NCBI RefSeq assembly: GCF_009547075.1
Contig: NZ_WIPH01000003.1
Coordinates: 1-64,000, forward strand
Length of the DNA: 64,000 nucleotides
Source: Gluconobacter aidae
Lineage (GTDB): Bacteria > Pseudomonadota > Alphaproteobacteria > Acetobacterales > Acetobacteraceae
Direction of reading: 5' to 3'
Below are positions 44,673 through 55,391 of this stretch, piece by piece. Both the position numbers and the translations under genes were made by a program. How positions within the stretch are numbered: position 1 is the first letter of the stretch; each line of letters opens with the position of its first letter. The notes under the pieces were generated by a model. That model saw only the letters and a program-made list of their open reading frames with translations. It was not told where the DNA came from and made no database searches.

Positions 44673-46673
44673 TCAGGGAGTAATCGCCAGCCGGTTATCC
44701 GCACGGTCGATATCCGGAATGACGTGATCGGGATCGAGCGTCACGGCCTTGAGGCCGTCATGAACCGGCAGCGAAACCACAATGTCGCTGCTCTGGCGCC
44801 AGGCTTCCGTCGGGATGCGAAGCTCTTCCGATTTTCCATCCGCATAATCGGCGCGCAGAACCACCGGCAGCGGGAGCGACCCGTAATTGCGAACCTGCAC
44901 GGTCGCAGGCTTTCCGGCGTCATGATGGACGTCTCCGAGCGCATAGTCCGGAGCGGCATTGGTGAAATACCAGCCGCGCCAGAACCAGCCCAGGTCCTCG
45001 CCCGCTTCGCTGCTCATCAGCCGGAAGAAATCCGACGGAGACGGGTGTTTGAACGCCCATTCCGCAATATAGCGCCGGAACGCCGCATCGAACCGGACCG
45101 GTCCGAGGATCTGTTCGCGCAGCAGCTTCAGTCCATAAGCGGCTTTGAAATACGTCACGCTGTGGCGGTATTTCTCTGAGACGCTGTCTGCCGCAGTCAT
45201 CAGCACCGGAGCGTCCGGATCCGTCAGGACCGGCACGATGTCCTGTGCGGGATTGCCCGTTCTGGGAGCAAACTCCGGATCACGCTTGGGGGCGAATTCG
45301 CCGTTGTTGAAGTGGTCAGACGCATAGACGTCGATGAACGTATTGAAACCCTCATCCATGAACGCATTGCGGCGCTCATCCGTGCCCACGATCATCGGAA
45401 ACCAGCCATGGCCCAGTTCGTGCGTCGTGATCCAGAAAAGCTTCGGGTCGCGATCGCTCATGCCATCGAAGACGATGCCCGGATATTCCATGCCCGCGCC
45501 ATGCCCGCCCAGATTGATGGCGTTCGGCCAGGGATATTCGAACCACTGTGACGAGAAATACTCGATGGCGTGTTTGACGTAATCCGTCGAGCGGTCCCAG
45601 CCATGCGGCCCGATTCCTTCACGCGGATAGACCGACATCGCAAGCCGCGGCACGGCGTGATAGTTCGCCCAGGGCACGATCGGCGGCAGATTGATCCGCG
45701 CGGCATCCCAGACGAAAGCCGGCGAGGCCGCGAATGCCACGTCGCGCGTGTTGCGCATGCCGTAATGCCAGGTGACTTCGCCGCTCTGCTTCAGATGGCT
45801 TTTGGGATCGGTAATGTCATCGAGCGTGCGGATCATGACACGGGTATCGCTCTGCGCGGCCTGTGCCAGACGGTTGCGCTCGACGGGGGTGAGGACCTGC
45901 TCGGGATTGAGCAGCGCGCCAGAGCCCACGAGCGTGTAGTTCCAGGGCACGGTCACGCTGTAATCGAAGCTGCCATATTCCAGAAAGAACTCCTGCCCCA
46001 GATAGGGCAGCGTGTTCCAGCCGCGGCGGTCATCATAGACGCTCAGACGCGGATACCATTGGGCGACTTCATAGATGTCGCCTTCGCGTGTCGGTGTGAC
46101 GGCGGTGCGGCCACCCCACGGACCGGGCAGCGTGTAGTGCCAGTCGATCTTCACGAAGGCCACGCCATGCGGATCGATCGTGCGGGGAAGCGTGAGCTGC
46201 ATCCGCGTGTCGGAAATCAGAGGCGTGACATCCACTTCGCGGCCGCCCTGCACGACCGAAACATGCTCGATCACCATGCCGTCGGTGTGGTTGCCAGCCA
46301 GATTGTGACTGCTGGCGACCGCACCGATCGCAGAGCGCGTATCGGCACGGTAAATGTTCTGATCGAGCTGGAGCCACAGGACATCCAGCGCCTCGGGGCT
46401 GTTGTTGCTGTAGGTCACGGTTTCGGAGCCGTGCAGGACGTGAGCCTGTGTGTCGATCCGCGAATGGATGACGTAATCCGTGCGATTCTGCCAGTACTGC
46501 GGACCTGGAAGACCCGAGCCTGAACGATAGACGTTCGGAGCATCGGGAAGGCTCAGGGGAGCGAAGACAGCCGCCGGGTCAGCAAGGGTCTTCGCGATGA
46601 CGGGCTTGGGCAGCAGGGCCGCGGGAACGAGCACGCCTCCTATCAGAGGAAGCAGAAAAAAGCGCACAGACAT
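44673..46673 (-). CDS. Secreted M1-family metallopeptidase (aminopeptidase N-like)
   Basis: The 666-residue protein has a signal peptide (MSVRFFLLPLIGGVLVPAALL... PVIAK). The M1 catalytic domain has the zinc motif HELGHGWFP with the distal glutamate in NAFMDEGFNTFIDV. The substrate-binding GXMEN motif appears as GAGMEYPG, a common variant. It probably cleaves peptides in the periplasm. ATG at 46673 has GGAGG eleven bases ahead; a longer frame to 46709 would put the signal peptide inside. The start lies 33 bases after the metF-like stop. Confidence 0.93.
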   Translation of the reverse strand: MSVRFFLLPLIGGVLVPAALLPKPVIAKTLADPAAVFAPLSLPDAPNVYRSGSGLPGPQYWQNRTDYVIHSRIDTQAHVLHGSETVTYSNNSPEALDVLWLQLDQNIYRADTRSAIGAVASSHNLAGNHTDGMVIEHVSVVQGGREVDVTPLISDTRMQLTLPRTIDPHGVAFVKIDWHYTLPGPWGGRTAVTPTREGDIYEVAQWYPRLSVYDDRRGWNTLPYLGQEFFLEYGSFDYSVTVPWNYTLVGSGALLNPEQVLTPVERNRLAQAAQSDTRVMIRTLDDITDPKSHLKQSGEVTWHYGMRNTRDVAFAASPAFVWDAARINLPPIVPWANYHAVPRLAMSVYPREGIGPHGWDRSTDYVKHAIEYFSSQWFEYPWPNAINLGGHGAGMEYPGIVFDGMSDRDPKLFWITTHELGHGWFPMIVGTDERRNAFMDEGFNTFIDVYASDHFNNGEFAPKRDPEFAPRTGNPAQDIVPVLTDPDAPVLMTAADSVSEKYRHSVTYFKAAYGLKLLREQILGPVRFDAAFRRYIAEWAFKHPSPSDFFRLMSSEAGEDLGWFWRGWYFTNAAPDYALGDVHHDAGKPATVQVRNYGSLPLPVVLRADYADGKSEELRIPTEAWRQSSDIVVSLPVHDGLKAVTLDPDHVIPDIDRADNRLAITP

Positions 46674-46705
46674 CCGGGACAGGCCCTCCGTTGGAGTATT
46701 CGATC

Positions 46706-47458
46706 TCAACCCGTTATAATGTCGTCAAGCGCTCCCAGATAGGATGCCAGGTCAACTTTCAGCGGCATCAGATACGCATTGTCGTTTTTCTCACTCACGA
46801 TAGCCAGCATCCGGCGCGCAAAAGCGATATTGCCCGCCAGCGTTCCATCGTAGTCACGCGGAAAGACCACATGGTTCACGCGCTCCCAGTATCGGCGGGA
46901 TTTATCGCCCAGAACGGGCGAAATCCCCCAGAACACCGCGTCATCCGCCAGCCAGTCCATGCAGCATTCGAGCATCGGAATATCGAAGAGCGGCTGGGTG
47001 AAGAACCCGCAGGCACCAGCATCGCGTTTGCGGGCAATATCCTCGAGTTCCTGATACGGCGCGCGGCGATACGGATCGAACACCGCATAGACCTTCAGAT
47101 GCGGCGCTTCCCGGCGATAACGTTCGATGATCTGGGCCGATGCATTGGGATAGACCGTCCAGTCGCTTCCGGCCGGCGGAGGATCGCCGGCGACGACGAG
47201 GATGGACGTCAGCTCCGGACGATCCGCGCCCGGCAGTGGCGCGCCCGGCGCGATATCGGCGGCACGGATATGCGGGATGACCTCGAACGGCGCCTGTTTC
47301 GTGACCAGCGAAGCGGCGTCGTAGCTGCGCAGATCAAAGCGCATCAGGTCCGGAACATTCAGCGTGCGGACCTGCGGCAGAACGTCGCGCACGGTCTGCA
47401 CATCCGTCAGCAGGGCCTCGGGGGAGCGCGGAACCAGTTCGACCGAAACGCGGGTCAT
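46706..47458 (-). CDS. Short methylenetetrahydrofolate reductase-like protein
   Basis: The 250-residue protein resembles MetF-type TIM barrels (N-terminal [41 protein letters not shown], and [23 protein letters not shown]). It is shorter than the usual 280-300 residues of E. coli MetF. Canonical MetF makes 5-methyl-THF from methylene-THF using NADH and FAD. The short form and the partner folD suggest a methylene-THF role, but whether it is catalytically normal is open. It overlaps the folD stop by four bases. Confidence 0.85.
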   Translation of the reverse strand: MTRVSVELVPRSPEALLTDVQTVRDVLPQVRTLNVPDLMRFDLRSYDAASLVTKQAPFEVIPHIRAADIAPGAPLPGADRPELTSILVVAGDPPPAGSDWTVYPNASAQIIERYRREAPHLKVYAVFDPYRRAPYQELEDIARKRDAGACGFFTQPLFDIPMLECCMDWLADDAVFWGISPVLGDKSRRYWERVNHVVFPRDYDGTLAGNIAFARRMLAIVSEKNDNAYLMPLKVDLASYLGALDDIITG

Positions 47459-48369
47459 GAAGACACGTCCGCGACGGCCTGCGTCGCACGGGCGGCCTGA
47501 AGCGTGTTGTGCAGCAGGCAGGCGATCGTCATCGGACCCACACCACCCGGAACCGGCGTGATGTGAGCGGCGATCGGGAGCGCCTCGTCGAATACCACGT
47601 CACCCACCAGCCGGGTCTTGCCGTTCTCGGCCGGGACGCGGGTGATGCCGACATCGATCACGGTCGCGCCCGGCTTGATCCAGTCTCCGCGGACCAGTCC
47701 GCTCCTGCCCGTCGCCACGACCAGGATGTCCGCTTCCCGGGCCAGTTCCTTCGTGTTGCGGGTGTGGATATGCGCGACCGTAACCGTGCAGTTTTCCTTG
47801 AGCAGGAGCTGCGCCATCGGCTTGCCGACGAGGTTGGACGCGCCGATCACCACAGCGCGCATGCCGGTCATGTCCTTGTGCACGGACTGGAGCAGCATCA
47901 GGCAGCCCAGCGGGGTGCAGGGCACGATCCCGTCGATCCCGAGCGACAGGCGGCCGGCATTGACCTCGCCCAGACCGTCCACATCCTTGTGCGGAGCAAT
48001 GGCGTTCGTCACCGCAACCGGGTCGATCTGCGCGGGGAGCGGAAGCTGCACCAGGATGCCGTGGATTTTCGGGTTGGCGTTGAGCTGGGCGATCAGGTCC
48101 AGCAGTTCGTCCTGAGACGTGCTCTGCGGCAGCATGTGCATGAAGGAACGCATGCCCACGCGATGGGTCTGGATCGCCTTGTTCTTCACATAGACTTCAG
48201 AGGCCGGGTCATTGCCCACCAGAACGACGGCCAGACCGGGAATGGTATTGCCCTGCTCGACGAATTTTGCCACTTCGCGGCCCACCTGATCGGTCAGGGC
48301 GCGGGCAATGCCCTTGCCGTCAATGATCTTCGCCGGTTCGGCAGGCTTCTCAGGGGACAACATGCTCAT
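47455..48369 (-). CDS. folD: Bifunctional methylene-THF dehydrogenase/cyclohydrolase
   Basis: The 304-residue enzyme interconverts 5,10-methylene-THF, methenyl-THF and 10-formyl-THF. FolD motifs include [21 protein letters not shown] (with catalytic Lys), [33 protein letters not shown] and the terminal [16 protein letters not shown] at 48369 follows CGGAG by five bases. It is cotranscribed with the MetF-like gene and diverges from ltaE, so one short promoter region of about 80 bases serves both. Confidence 0.96.
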   Translation of the reverse strand: MSMLSPEKPAEPAKIIDGKGIARALTDQVGREVAKFVEQGNTIPGLAVVLVGNDPASEVYVKNKAIQTHRVGMRSFMHMLPQSTSQDELLDLIAQLNANPKIHGILVQLPLPAQIDPVAVTNAIAPHKDVDGLGEVNAGRLSLGIDGIVPCTPLGCLMLLQSVHKDMTGMRAVVIGASNLVGKPMAQLLLKENCTVTVAHIHTRNTKELAREADILVVATGRSGLVRGDWIKPGATVIDVGITRVPAENGKTRLVGDVVFDEALPIAAHITPVPGGVGPMTIACLLHNTLQAARATQAVADVSS

Positions 48370-48452
48370 GGGCACTCCGGATGACAACTGGCAGTCATTT
48401 CAGTTACGCTGACGAACAGGCCGTGACGGCCGCAGGAACTGAGGATAGTCTC

Positions 48453-49517
48453 GTGACCGACGAAATACGCAAGAACTTCGCCAGTGACAATGTTTCCCCC
48501 GCCTGCCCTGCCGTGATGGAGGCCATGATGCGCGCCAATGAAGGCAGCGTCGGATCCTATGGCGACGATATCCTGAGCCGCTCCCTGAATGCGCGGTTCG
48601 GCGAGGTCTTCGGGGCGGAAGTCGCGGTTTTCCCCGTCGTGACGGGAACAGCGGCCAACAGTCTGGCGCTCTCCGCGCTCGTGGCACCCTATGGCGCGGT
48701 GCTGTGCGACCAGAGCGCGCATATCAGCAATGACGAGGGCGGAGCGCCGGAATTCTTCATGCATGGCGCCAAGCTCGTCACGCTGCCTTCCGCCGATGGC
48801 CGGATGAGCCCCGAGGCTCTGCGGACGGGTCTGCGGGCCAATGCGGAAGGCGGGATTCTCAAGCCGCCCATCCAGGCCCTGTCCCTGACACAGGCCACGG
48901 AATGGGGCACGGTCTATGCCCTGAAGGATCTGGCGGCGCTGTGCGGCATCGCCCACGAGCAGGACCTGCTCGTCCATCTGGATGGCTCGCGGCTGAGCAA
49001 TGCCATCGCGCATCTGGGCTGCACACCAGCCGAGGCGACATGGAAAGCCGGGGTGGATGTCCTGTCTTTCGGCGGCACGAAATGCGGCGCGCTGGCGGCG
49101 GAAGCGGTCGTGTTCTTCGTCAATGAGCGTACGCGCCCGGCGCTGAAGGATTTCGAGCGGCGCATCAAGCGCAGCGGGCATATGTGGTCCAAGGCGCGGT
49201 TCCTGAGCGCGCAGCTTCTCGCATTGCTGGAAGACGATCTGTGGCTGAAGAACAGCGCGCATGCCAATGCCATGGCGCAGCGGATCGTCGAGGGTCTGCG
49301 CCGCCATGCCGGAGCGCTGCTTCCGTTCGAGACGCAGGGCAACGAGGTCTTCGTCATTCTGCCGGATCTTCTCGTCAAGGAGCTGGAAGCCGCGGGCTAT
49401 GCCTTCTATCGCTGGCCGACGCCCGAGGGGGTGTCGGGCACGCTCATCCGGCTTGTGCCGAGCTTTTACACCCGGGAGCAGGACGTTGACGCACTGCTTG
49501 CAGAGATTGCCGCCTGA
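48453..49517 (+). CDS. ltaE: Low-specificity L-threonine aldolase
   Basis: The 354-residue PLP enzyme of the beta-eliminating lyase fold splits L-threonine or allo-threonine into glycine and acetaldehyde. The PLP lysine is in SFGGTKCGALAAEAVVF and the active-site segments GDDILSRSLNARF and LVHLDGSRLSNA fit the family. GTG at 48453 follows GAGGAT, so I prefer it to the in-frame ATG at 48381, whose extra residues are not family-like. sdaA starts at the base after the stop codon. Confidence 0.93.
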   Translation: MTDEIRKNFASDNVSPACPAVMEAMMRANEGSVGSYGDDILSRSLNARFGEVFGAEVAVFPVVTGTAANSLALSALVAPYGAVLCDQSAHISNDEGGAPEFFMHGAKLVTLPSADGRMSPEALRTGLRANAEGGILKPPIQALSLTQATEWGTVYALKDLAALCGIAHEQDLLVHLDGSRLSNAIAHLGCTPAEATWKAGVDVLSFGGTKCGALAAEAVVFFVNERTRPALKDFERRIKRSGHMWSKARFLSAQLLALLEDDLWLKNSAHANAMAQRIVEGLRRHAGALLPFETQGNEVFVILPDLLVKELEAAGYAFYRWPTPEGVSGTLIRLVPSFYTREQDVDALLAEIAA

Positions 49518-50876
49518 ATGATCAGCCTGTTTGACCTGTTCAAAATCGGTATCGGTCCGTCTTCTTCGCATACTGTCGGCCCGATGCGCGCGGCCGCACG
49601 TTTCGCGGATACCCTGCCCCATACGGCGGATGTGGCGTGTCTGCGCGTCACGCTTTACGGCTCGCTCGCCTGGACGGCACGGGGACATGCGACGGACCGG
49701 GCCGTCATTCTCGGGCTGGCGGGAGAAAAGCCCGACACGATGGACCCAATGCTGGCGGACAGTATCGTGACCGCCGTGAACCAGACGCATCTGATCCCGT
49801 TCAGGGGCCATCCCACGCCCTTCGATCCGGAAACAGATATCGTCCTCGATACGAAGACCATCCCGCCGGTTCATCCCAACACGCTCCAGTTCGAGGCCTT
49901 CGATGCCGAAGACCGCCTGCTGGCCTGTGCGCGGTTCTGTTCGGTGGGGGGCGGCTTCATCGTGCCGGAACAGGCGACCGAAACCGCGACCTACGCCCAG
50001 CCCGACATGCCGTATGACTTCACCAGCGGCGCGGAACTCCTGACCCGCACGCAGGAAACGGGCCTCGATATCGCGGGGGTGGTTCTGGCCAATGAGAGCG
50101 TGCTGCGGCCGCGCGCCGAGGTCGAGGCGTATCTGGACCGGATCGTCTCCGTGATGATGGACTGCGTGGAGGCCGGGCTGCACCGTTCGGGCACACTGCC
50201 GGGACGGCTGAACGTGCGCCGGCGGGCTGCTGCGCTGTATGAACGGCTTCAGGAACAGAGCCGCAGCAACCAGCCCTCCGCTCATGGGATCATGGACTGG
50301 ATCAGCCTGTTCGCCATTGCCGTGAATGAGGAAAACGCCGCCGGTGGCCGCGTGGTCACCGCCCCGACCAACGGTGCCGCGGGCGTGATCCCGGCCGTAC
50401 TGCGCTATTACCGCGAGTTCTGCCCCGAATATTCGCTCGACGGGCAGCGCCGGTTCCTGCTGACCGCCGCGGCCATTGGCGGGCTGTTCAAACTCAATGC
50501 GTCGATTTCAGGCGCGGAAGTCGGGTGTCAGGGCGAAGTCGGGGTTGCGTCTTCGATGGCCGCTGCCGGACTTGCCGCGGCTCTGGGCGCCACGCCGCTT
50601 CAGGTGGAAAACGCGGCCGAGATCGGGATGGAGCACCATCTGGGCATGACCTGCGACCCGGTGGCGGGGCTGGTGCAGATTCCGTGTATCGAGCGCAATG
50701 CCTTCGGCGCGATCAAGGCCGTCAACGCGGCGTCCCTCGCCATGCACGGCGATGGCGCGCATCACGTCTCGCTCGATCAGGTCATCCGCACGATGGCCGA
50801 GACGGGCCGCGACATGAACCATCGCTACAAAGAAACGTCCCTCGGCGGTCTGGCGGTCAATTTCCCTGAATGCTGA
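49518..50876 (+). CDS. sdaA: Iron-sulfur L-serine dehydratase
   Basis: The 452-residue oxygen-sensitive SdaA enzyme deaminates L-serine to pyruvate. N-terminal [24 protein letters not shown] is the beta-domain start; the catalytic alpha-domain has [20 protein letters not shown] and [22 protein letters not shown], where the cysteines hold the 4Fe-4S cluster. It begins immediately after the ltaE stop. Together with ltaE and the folD/metF-like pair the locus handles glycine, serine and one-carbon units. Confidence 0.95.
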   Translation: MISLFDLFKIGIGPSSSHTVGPMRAAARFADTLPHTADVACLRVTLYGSLAWTARGHATDRAVILGLAGEKPDTMDPMLADSIVTAVNQTHLIPFRGHPTPFDPETDIVLDTKTIPPVHPNTLQFEAFDAEDRLLACARFCSVGGGFIVPEQATETATYAQPDMPYDFTSGAELLTRTQETGLDIAGVVLANESVLRPRAEVEAYLDRIVSVMMDCVEAGLHRSGTLPGRLNVRRRAAALYERLQEQSRSNQPSAHGIMDWISLFAIAVNEENAAGGRVVTAPTNGAAGVIPAVLRYYREFCPEYSLDGQRRFLLTAAAIGGLFKLNASISGAEVGCQGEVGVASSMAAAGLAAALGATPLQVENAAEIGMEHHLGMTCDPVAGLVQIPCIERNAFGAIKAVNAASLAMHGDGAHHVSLDQVIRTMAETGRDMNHRYKETSLGGLAVNFPEC

Positions 50877-50896
50877 TGGTATTATGCTGAGGGCGC

Positions 50897-52027
50897 TCAG
50901 GCCGCGATCATGAACTGCGCGATGGCATCGGCCGCGCGCTGGGACGCCCCCAGAAGCGGCTCGCCAAAAGTTTCGCGAAACAGCTTTTCCTGCGCCGGGC
51001 GATAGAGCGCATGACGCTCCTGCGCACGGGCGATGGCCGGCATGAGATCGTCGAGATCCTCTACCACCTCCCCGAGCGTCCAGTGCAGGAAATACGGATC
51101 ATCCCGCCACGGCAGTTTGCGCGGGTTCAGGAAGACGCAGGGACGCGGGATGCCCAGGAACTCATACACCTGGCTGCTGACATCGCCGATATAGAGCGCG
51201 GCCTGGGACGTGTAGGTCATGTCCAGCATGGCGGACGACCCCGTATCGACCATCACTTCCGGACTGCGCTGCCGTTTGAGCTGACGCTCGCGGATGCCGA
51301 AGCCCCTGTGGAAGGTCTTGATATGGGGCGCCACCACAAGATTGTAATCGCTCCGGCCATGCTCGCTCTGGGCCTTGAAGCCCCGGATCAGCGGCATCAT
51401 CCAGCCTGAAGCGGATGTCAGCTTGCGCTGGTAGTGCGGGTTATACAGCGCAAAGGGCCGTCCATTGGCGAACGAGATCGTCTTTTCCCGCTGCGCGGCC
51501 TCGAACACGTCGAATTTCGGATAGCCGACAACCCGCGTGGTCTCCGGACGCAACAGGCCCTTGTCCTGAAAATAGCTCTCCACCTTCGGACCGGGCACGA
51601 GCGTCAGATCGAACTCGCGCACCAGATGCTCGTCATTGACGTAGCGATCCCCGGCCCCGTGCATGAGCAGGATGAGCTTCGGGCCGGCAAGTCCCATCTC
51701 CTTCAGGACACCCGCCGTGTATTCCGTCGCCACCACCGCATCGTACCGGTTCAGCTCGGCAATGTTCTCGCGCAGCACCACGAGGCGCTCCTGATCGAGC
51801 CGTCTTGCGCGCTTCAGTAGGCGGGCCCTGAGGGATTTGGGAAAAGCCTTCAGTGGCAGGGCTGGCACGTCCAGCGCCTGGCGGATGCGGGAGAGATGCT
51901 CCACCGTTTCCGGAAAGCTGTAATACTCCACCACGTCATGGCCCGGAATTGCAGCAAGGGCGCTGGCGACCGAGGCCGTGTGGTAACACTGATATGGTTC
52001 AGCGATGTAGATGAAGGCGATTTTCAT
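50897..52027 (-). CDS. CDP-glycerol glycerophosphotransferase-like or GT-B glycosyltransferase
   Basis: The 376-residue protein has no membrane helix. It resembles CDP-glycerol:poly(glycerophosphate) glycerophosphotransferases and related GT-B glycosyltransferases. Clues are LILLMHGAGDRYVND, VVGYPKFDVFEAAQ and the late IGDVSSQVYEFLGIPRPCVFLNP, which matches the phosphate-binding loop of that family. The divergent flippase-like gene suggests a role in surface polysaccharide or lipid decoration. The actual donor and acceptor cannot be read from the sequence. Confidence 0.75.
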   Translation of the reverse strand: MKIAFIYIAEPYQCYHTASVASALAAIPGHDVVEYYSFPETVEHLSRIRQALDVPALPLKAFPKSLRARLLKRARRLDQERLVVLRENIAELNRYDAVVATEYTAGVLKEMGLAGPKLILLMHGAGDRYVNDEHLVREFDLTLVPGPKVESYFQDKGLLRPETTRVVGYPKFDVFEAAQREKTISFANGRPFALYNPHYQRKLTSASGWMMPLIRGFKAQSEHGRSDYNLVVAPHIKTFHRGFGIRERQLKRQRSPEVMVDTGSSAMLDMTYTSQAALYIGDVSSQVYEFLGIPRPCVFLNPRKLPWRDDPYFLHWTLGEVVEDLDDLMPAIARAQERHALYRPAQEKLFRETFGEPLLGASQRAADAIAQFMIAA

Positions 52028-52274
52028 GACTGATGAGATGCGTCCTGCCTGAAAAAACAGGCTGAAACCTGCATTTTTTCGTGGTGTGGCCTTCAGGAAA
52101 AACGGATCGCTGCCAGATCCCGTGTGACAGAAACCCTGGCAACGAGATATGTAATAATTTCTTCATAATCCCTGATCGCCTTCTGTCAAGAAACATCCGC
52201 CTCCTGCGACATTCCCCTGCGGCATGGCCACGCGGCATGGACAGTTTCGGGGCTTTGTGGTCAGTAAGGCCCGC

Positions 52275-53585
52275 ATGTCCGGCGAGCGCTCCGTTTTCAG
52301 ATCCATTTTCCGAAACGTCAGTGTGCTCACCCTCGGCCGCGTCGCCAATGCGCTGTGCAGCTTCATCTATATCGCCCTGGCCGTTCGGGCCTTGGGTCTG
52401 TCCGACTTCGGGCTGCTGATCCTGATCCATTCACTGGCCTCGACCAGCTCCGTCCTGTCGCGAATGCAGTCCTGGCAGACGCTGATCCGTTTCGGCAGTG
52501 AGAGTTTCAGCAATGGCGATACGGATCTCCTGCACCGGGTGATCCATTTCTGCATCCGCCTCGACACGCTCTCGGCAGCGTTCGCCATCGTGTTCGGGCT
52601 GGTGGGCGTGCAGATCTACGGACATACCGCGCACTGGTCCGCGCATGTGCGGCTTCTGGCCGACCTGTACATGTTCGTCAGCCCGCTGATGTATTCAGGC
52701 TGGGCGAACGGCATCCTGCGGATGGCGGGGAAGTTCCATCTCGTCCCGATCATCGACAGCTGTGCGGCCCTCGCCAAGACATTCGGCGTCCTGCTGGGCT
52801 ATGTGCTGCATCTCAAGCTCGGATATTTCCTGTGCGTCTGGGCCATGACGATCATCATCGATTACGGCTTCTACATCCATTACGCGCTGGATATCCTGCA
52901 CAGGAAATTCCAGTTCCGGTATTTCCGGGCCTTCCGGCACTGGCGCTGGCAGCTTCCTGGCATGTGGCAGTTCACCCGTGCGGCCAGCGTCAATCAGACG
53001 CTGGGCAACATCTCGGGGCATGTCGCAACGCTGCTGGTCGGCAACGGGCTGGGACCGGCGGAAGCAGCTGTCTTCCGCGTCTGCCGGCAGATCGCGGACG
53101 GGATCGTCACACCAGCGCAGCTCATTTCTCCGGTCCTTTATCCCGAACTGGTCCGGATGCGGGACCGGCAGGACTGGCGGGGCCTCAAGCGCGTGACGTG
53201 GAAGATGTTCGGCGTCCTGAGCGGTCTGTCACTCGCGCTTCTGCTGCTCTCGGCGTTCTTCGGCTCGACGATCTTCCGCTTCCTGCTGCATGTCCATGTG
53301 CATCACACGTCGCTCTATATTTCCATCATGCTGCTGGCGGCGGTGTTCAGCCTGCTGGTCATCCCCCTGGAGCCGCTGCTGATCGTCGTGGGGCATGTGA
53401 AGTTCCTCATGACCAACCGCACCGCCATCATGGCGGTCTATTTCCCTGCGCTTTACGTCCTGACCCGGCATTTCGGGCTGGCGGGGGCCTGTCTGTCGAC
53501 GGCGGCGTGCAATGCCACGATCCTGCTGTCGCAGATACTGGGCGTCTGGTTCTTCTACGACCGGATCGGCAGGAAGGAACGCTGA
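52275..53585 (+). CDS. Wzx-like polysaccharide flippase/exporter
   Basis: The inner-membrane protein of about 436 residues has 12-14 hydrophobic helices and the polysaccharide-synthase/MATE-like fold (N-terminal NVSVLTLGRVANALCSFIYIALAVRALGLSDFGLLILIHS). These proteins move undecaprenyl-linked oligosaccharides across the membrane. The start is taken as ATG at 52275 (MSGERSVFRS); ATG at 52224 is in frame. It lies divergent from the glycosyltransferase-like gene with a 250-base gap, and the two may belong to one surface-glycan function. Confidence 0.88.
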   Translation: MSGERSVFRSIFRNVSVLTLGRVANALCSFIYIALAVRALGLSDFGLLILIHSLASTSSVLSRMQSWQTLIRFGSESFSNGDTDLLHRVIHFCIRLDTLSAAFAIVFGLVGVQIYGHTAHWSAHVRLLADLYMFVSPLMYSGWANGILRMAGKFHLVPIIDSCAALAKTFGVLLGYVLHLKLGYFLCVWAMTIIIDYGFYIHYALDILHRKFQFRYFRAFRHWRWQLPGMWQFTRAASVNQTLGNISGHVATLLVGNGLGPAEAAVFRVCRQIADGIVTPAQLISPVLYPELVRMRDRQDWRGLKRVTWKMFGVLSGLSLALLLLSAFFGSTIFRFLLHVHVHHTSLYISIMLLAAVFSLLVIPLEPLLIVVGHVKFLMTNRTAIMAVYFPALYVLTRHFGLAGACLSTAACNATILLSQILGVWFFYDRIGRKER

Positions 53586-53668
53586 ACCGAACTCACATTC
53601 AGTGCGAAACAGGCTGAAAGCCCGGAATTATTTCGGATATGATATGAAAAAAAACAGCCACAAGAAAA

Positions 53669-53697
53669 GGCGGGAGAGTCAGACCCTCCCGCCTTTT
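53669..53697. terminator. Bidirectional terminator between flippase and htrA genes
   Basis: GGCGGGAG and CTCCCGCC form an 8-bp stem flanked by AAAA on the left and TTTT on the right, between two convergent genes. Confidence 0.88.
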
Positions 53698-53715
53698 CCA
53701 GTCCTGACGCCTGAC

Positions 53716-55272
53716 TTACTGGCCGTCGTCGGAGCTATCATCGTCGGAGCCGTTCGGGGAGACGGCGACGAAGAGCTGCTGTCCATCCCGCAGGATACGC
53801 AGAAGCGGCGGCTGCTTGCGGCCCAGCGCCTCGTGCACCTGCGCGACCACGGCCTTGGGCGACGGCGTGACGTGATTGCCAACCGCAACGATGATATCGC
53901 CCGGACGGATCCCGGCCTGATCGGCGGGTGATCCCTGCACCACATCGGCCACAACCGCGCCCTGCACGCTGTCATCCAGACCCAGTTCCTGACGGGCCCT
54001 CGGCGTCAGGGACGCCAGCGACACACCCAGCTTGCCAGCGCCGGACTGCGCGATGTCGGTGGCATCGCCCGAAGCATGATCCTGCGCGGACAGGTTGCCG
54101 ACCGTGAAGTTCACCGTCATCGGCTTGCCATCCCGCAGCAATCCGAGCCTCGCCGGTGTGCCCGGCGCAATGGAGACAACCTTCACCGCAAGGTCATGGC
54201 CGTTCTTGATCGGCTTGCCGTTCAGGGTGGTCACGACGTCACCGCTCTTGATGCCAGCCTTCTCGGCCGGGCTACCCTTGGAGACGGACGCCACCAGCGT
54301 TCCACGCGGCGGAGCACCAGGCTCCGGAGACTGGAGATTCAGGGCCTGCGCCATGGTGGGCGAGATGTCCTGCCCCTCGATGCCAAGATAGCCGCGCGTG
54401 ACATGGCCGGTCTTTTCAAGCTGGCTCACGACGGATTTCACGGTGTCAGACGGGATCGCAAAGCCGATACCGATCGAGCCGCCGCCATTGGGCGAGATAA
54501 TCATGGAATTGATACCCACGACCTTGCCGTCCTGCGTGAACAGCGGACCGCCGGAGTTACCGTGATTGATCGGCGCATCGACCTGGATGAAGTCGTTATA
54601 GGCGCCCGAATGCAGGTCACGCCCCAGAGCCGAGACGATACCCGCCGTCACCGTGCCGCCCAGGCCGTAAGGGTTGCCCACGGCAATGACCCATTCACCC
54701 GGCTGGACATCATCGGAATCGCCCAGTTCAATGAATGGCAGCTTGCCGCTCGCCTTGACGCGCAGCAGGGCAACGTCCGTCTTCGGATCGCGACCAATGA
54801 TCTTGGCGGGCAGCGTCGTGCCGTCATCGAGCGTGACCGTCACCTTGGTCGCACCGTTCACGACATGGTTGTTCGTCACGACATAGCCGTCAGACGAGAT
54901 GATGAAGCCCGAGCCCCGGGCCTCGACCGTGCGGTTAGGCTGCTGCTGCGGCATCATCTGGAACGGGAAGGGGAACGGAAACGGCATGCCGCCACCCTGT
55001 CCGCCGCCACCCGGACCGTTTTCCTCCGCGTCAGCCACATCCGCCTTGATGTGGGACGTGATGGAGACGACGGCCGGCTTCACCTGCTTGACGAGATTGA
55101 CGAAGTTGGGAAGCGTCTGGACGCCAGTCTGCGGCTTGATGGCTCCGCTGGCGGCTGTCGTGGCGCCGGCCTGAGGGGCGACCGAGGGCGTATCCGCGAA
55201 AGCGAACGGTGCCGAAACCAGCATCGTGGTGGCAGCGAGGGCGGCGAGGGACGTGCGAATGCGTGAGGTCAT
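53716..55272 (-). CDS. degP: DegP/HtrA-type periplasmic serine protease (Do family)
   Basis: The 518-residue protein has a signal peptide (MTSRIRTSLAALAATTMLVSAPFAFA), a Pro/Gln/Phe-rich linker (~85-115), a trypsin-like domain and two PDZ domains. The catalytic triad is His136 (NNHVVNG), Asp166 (KTDVALLRV) and Ser240 (HGNSGGPLF). Such proteases degrade misfolded envelope proteins. ATG at 55272 is used; an upstream ATG at 55299 adds nine residues. It is a single-gene unit. Confidence 0.95.
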   Translation of the reverse strand: MTSRIRTSLAALAATTMLVSAPFAFADTPSVAPQAGATTAASGAIKPQTGVQTLPNFVNLVKQVKPAVVSITSHIKADVADAEENGPGGGGQGGGMPFPFPFPFQMMPQQQPNRTVEARGSGFIISSDGYVVTNNHVVNGATKVTVTLDDGTTLPAKIIGRDPKTDVALLRVKASGKLPFIELGDSDDVQPGEWVIAVGNPYGLGGTVTAGIVSALGRDLHSGAYNDFIQVDAPINHGNSGGPLFTQDGKVVGINSMIISPNGGGSIGIGFAIPSDTVKSVVSQLEKTGHVTRGYLGIEGQDISPTMAQALNLQSPEPGAPPRGTLVASVSKGSPAEKAGIKSGDVVTTLNGKPIKNGHDLAVKVVSIAPGTPARLGLLRDGKPMTVNFTVGNLSAQDHASGDATDIAQSGAGKLGVSLASLTPRARQELGLDDSVQGAVVADVVQGSPADQAGIRPGDIIVAVGNHVTPSPKAVVAQVHEALGRKQPPLLRILRDGQQLFVAVSPNGSDDDSSDDGQ

Positions 55273-55391
55273 GTCAATCCCGACTGGTTGCGAAAACATC
55301 GTGGCTTATAGCGTTGAACTATGAACCCCGTTCCCGTTCCGCAAGCTGACCGGCGTGTGAAACATCCGTAAGTTCATGACGGACTGTGAAT

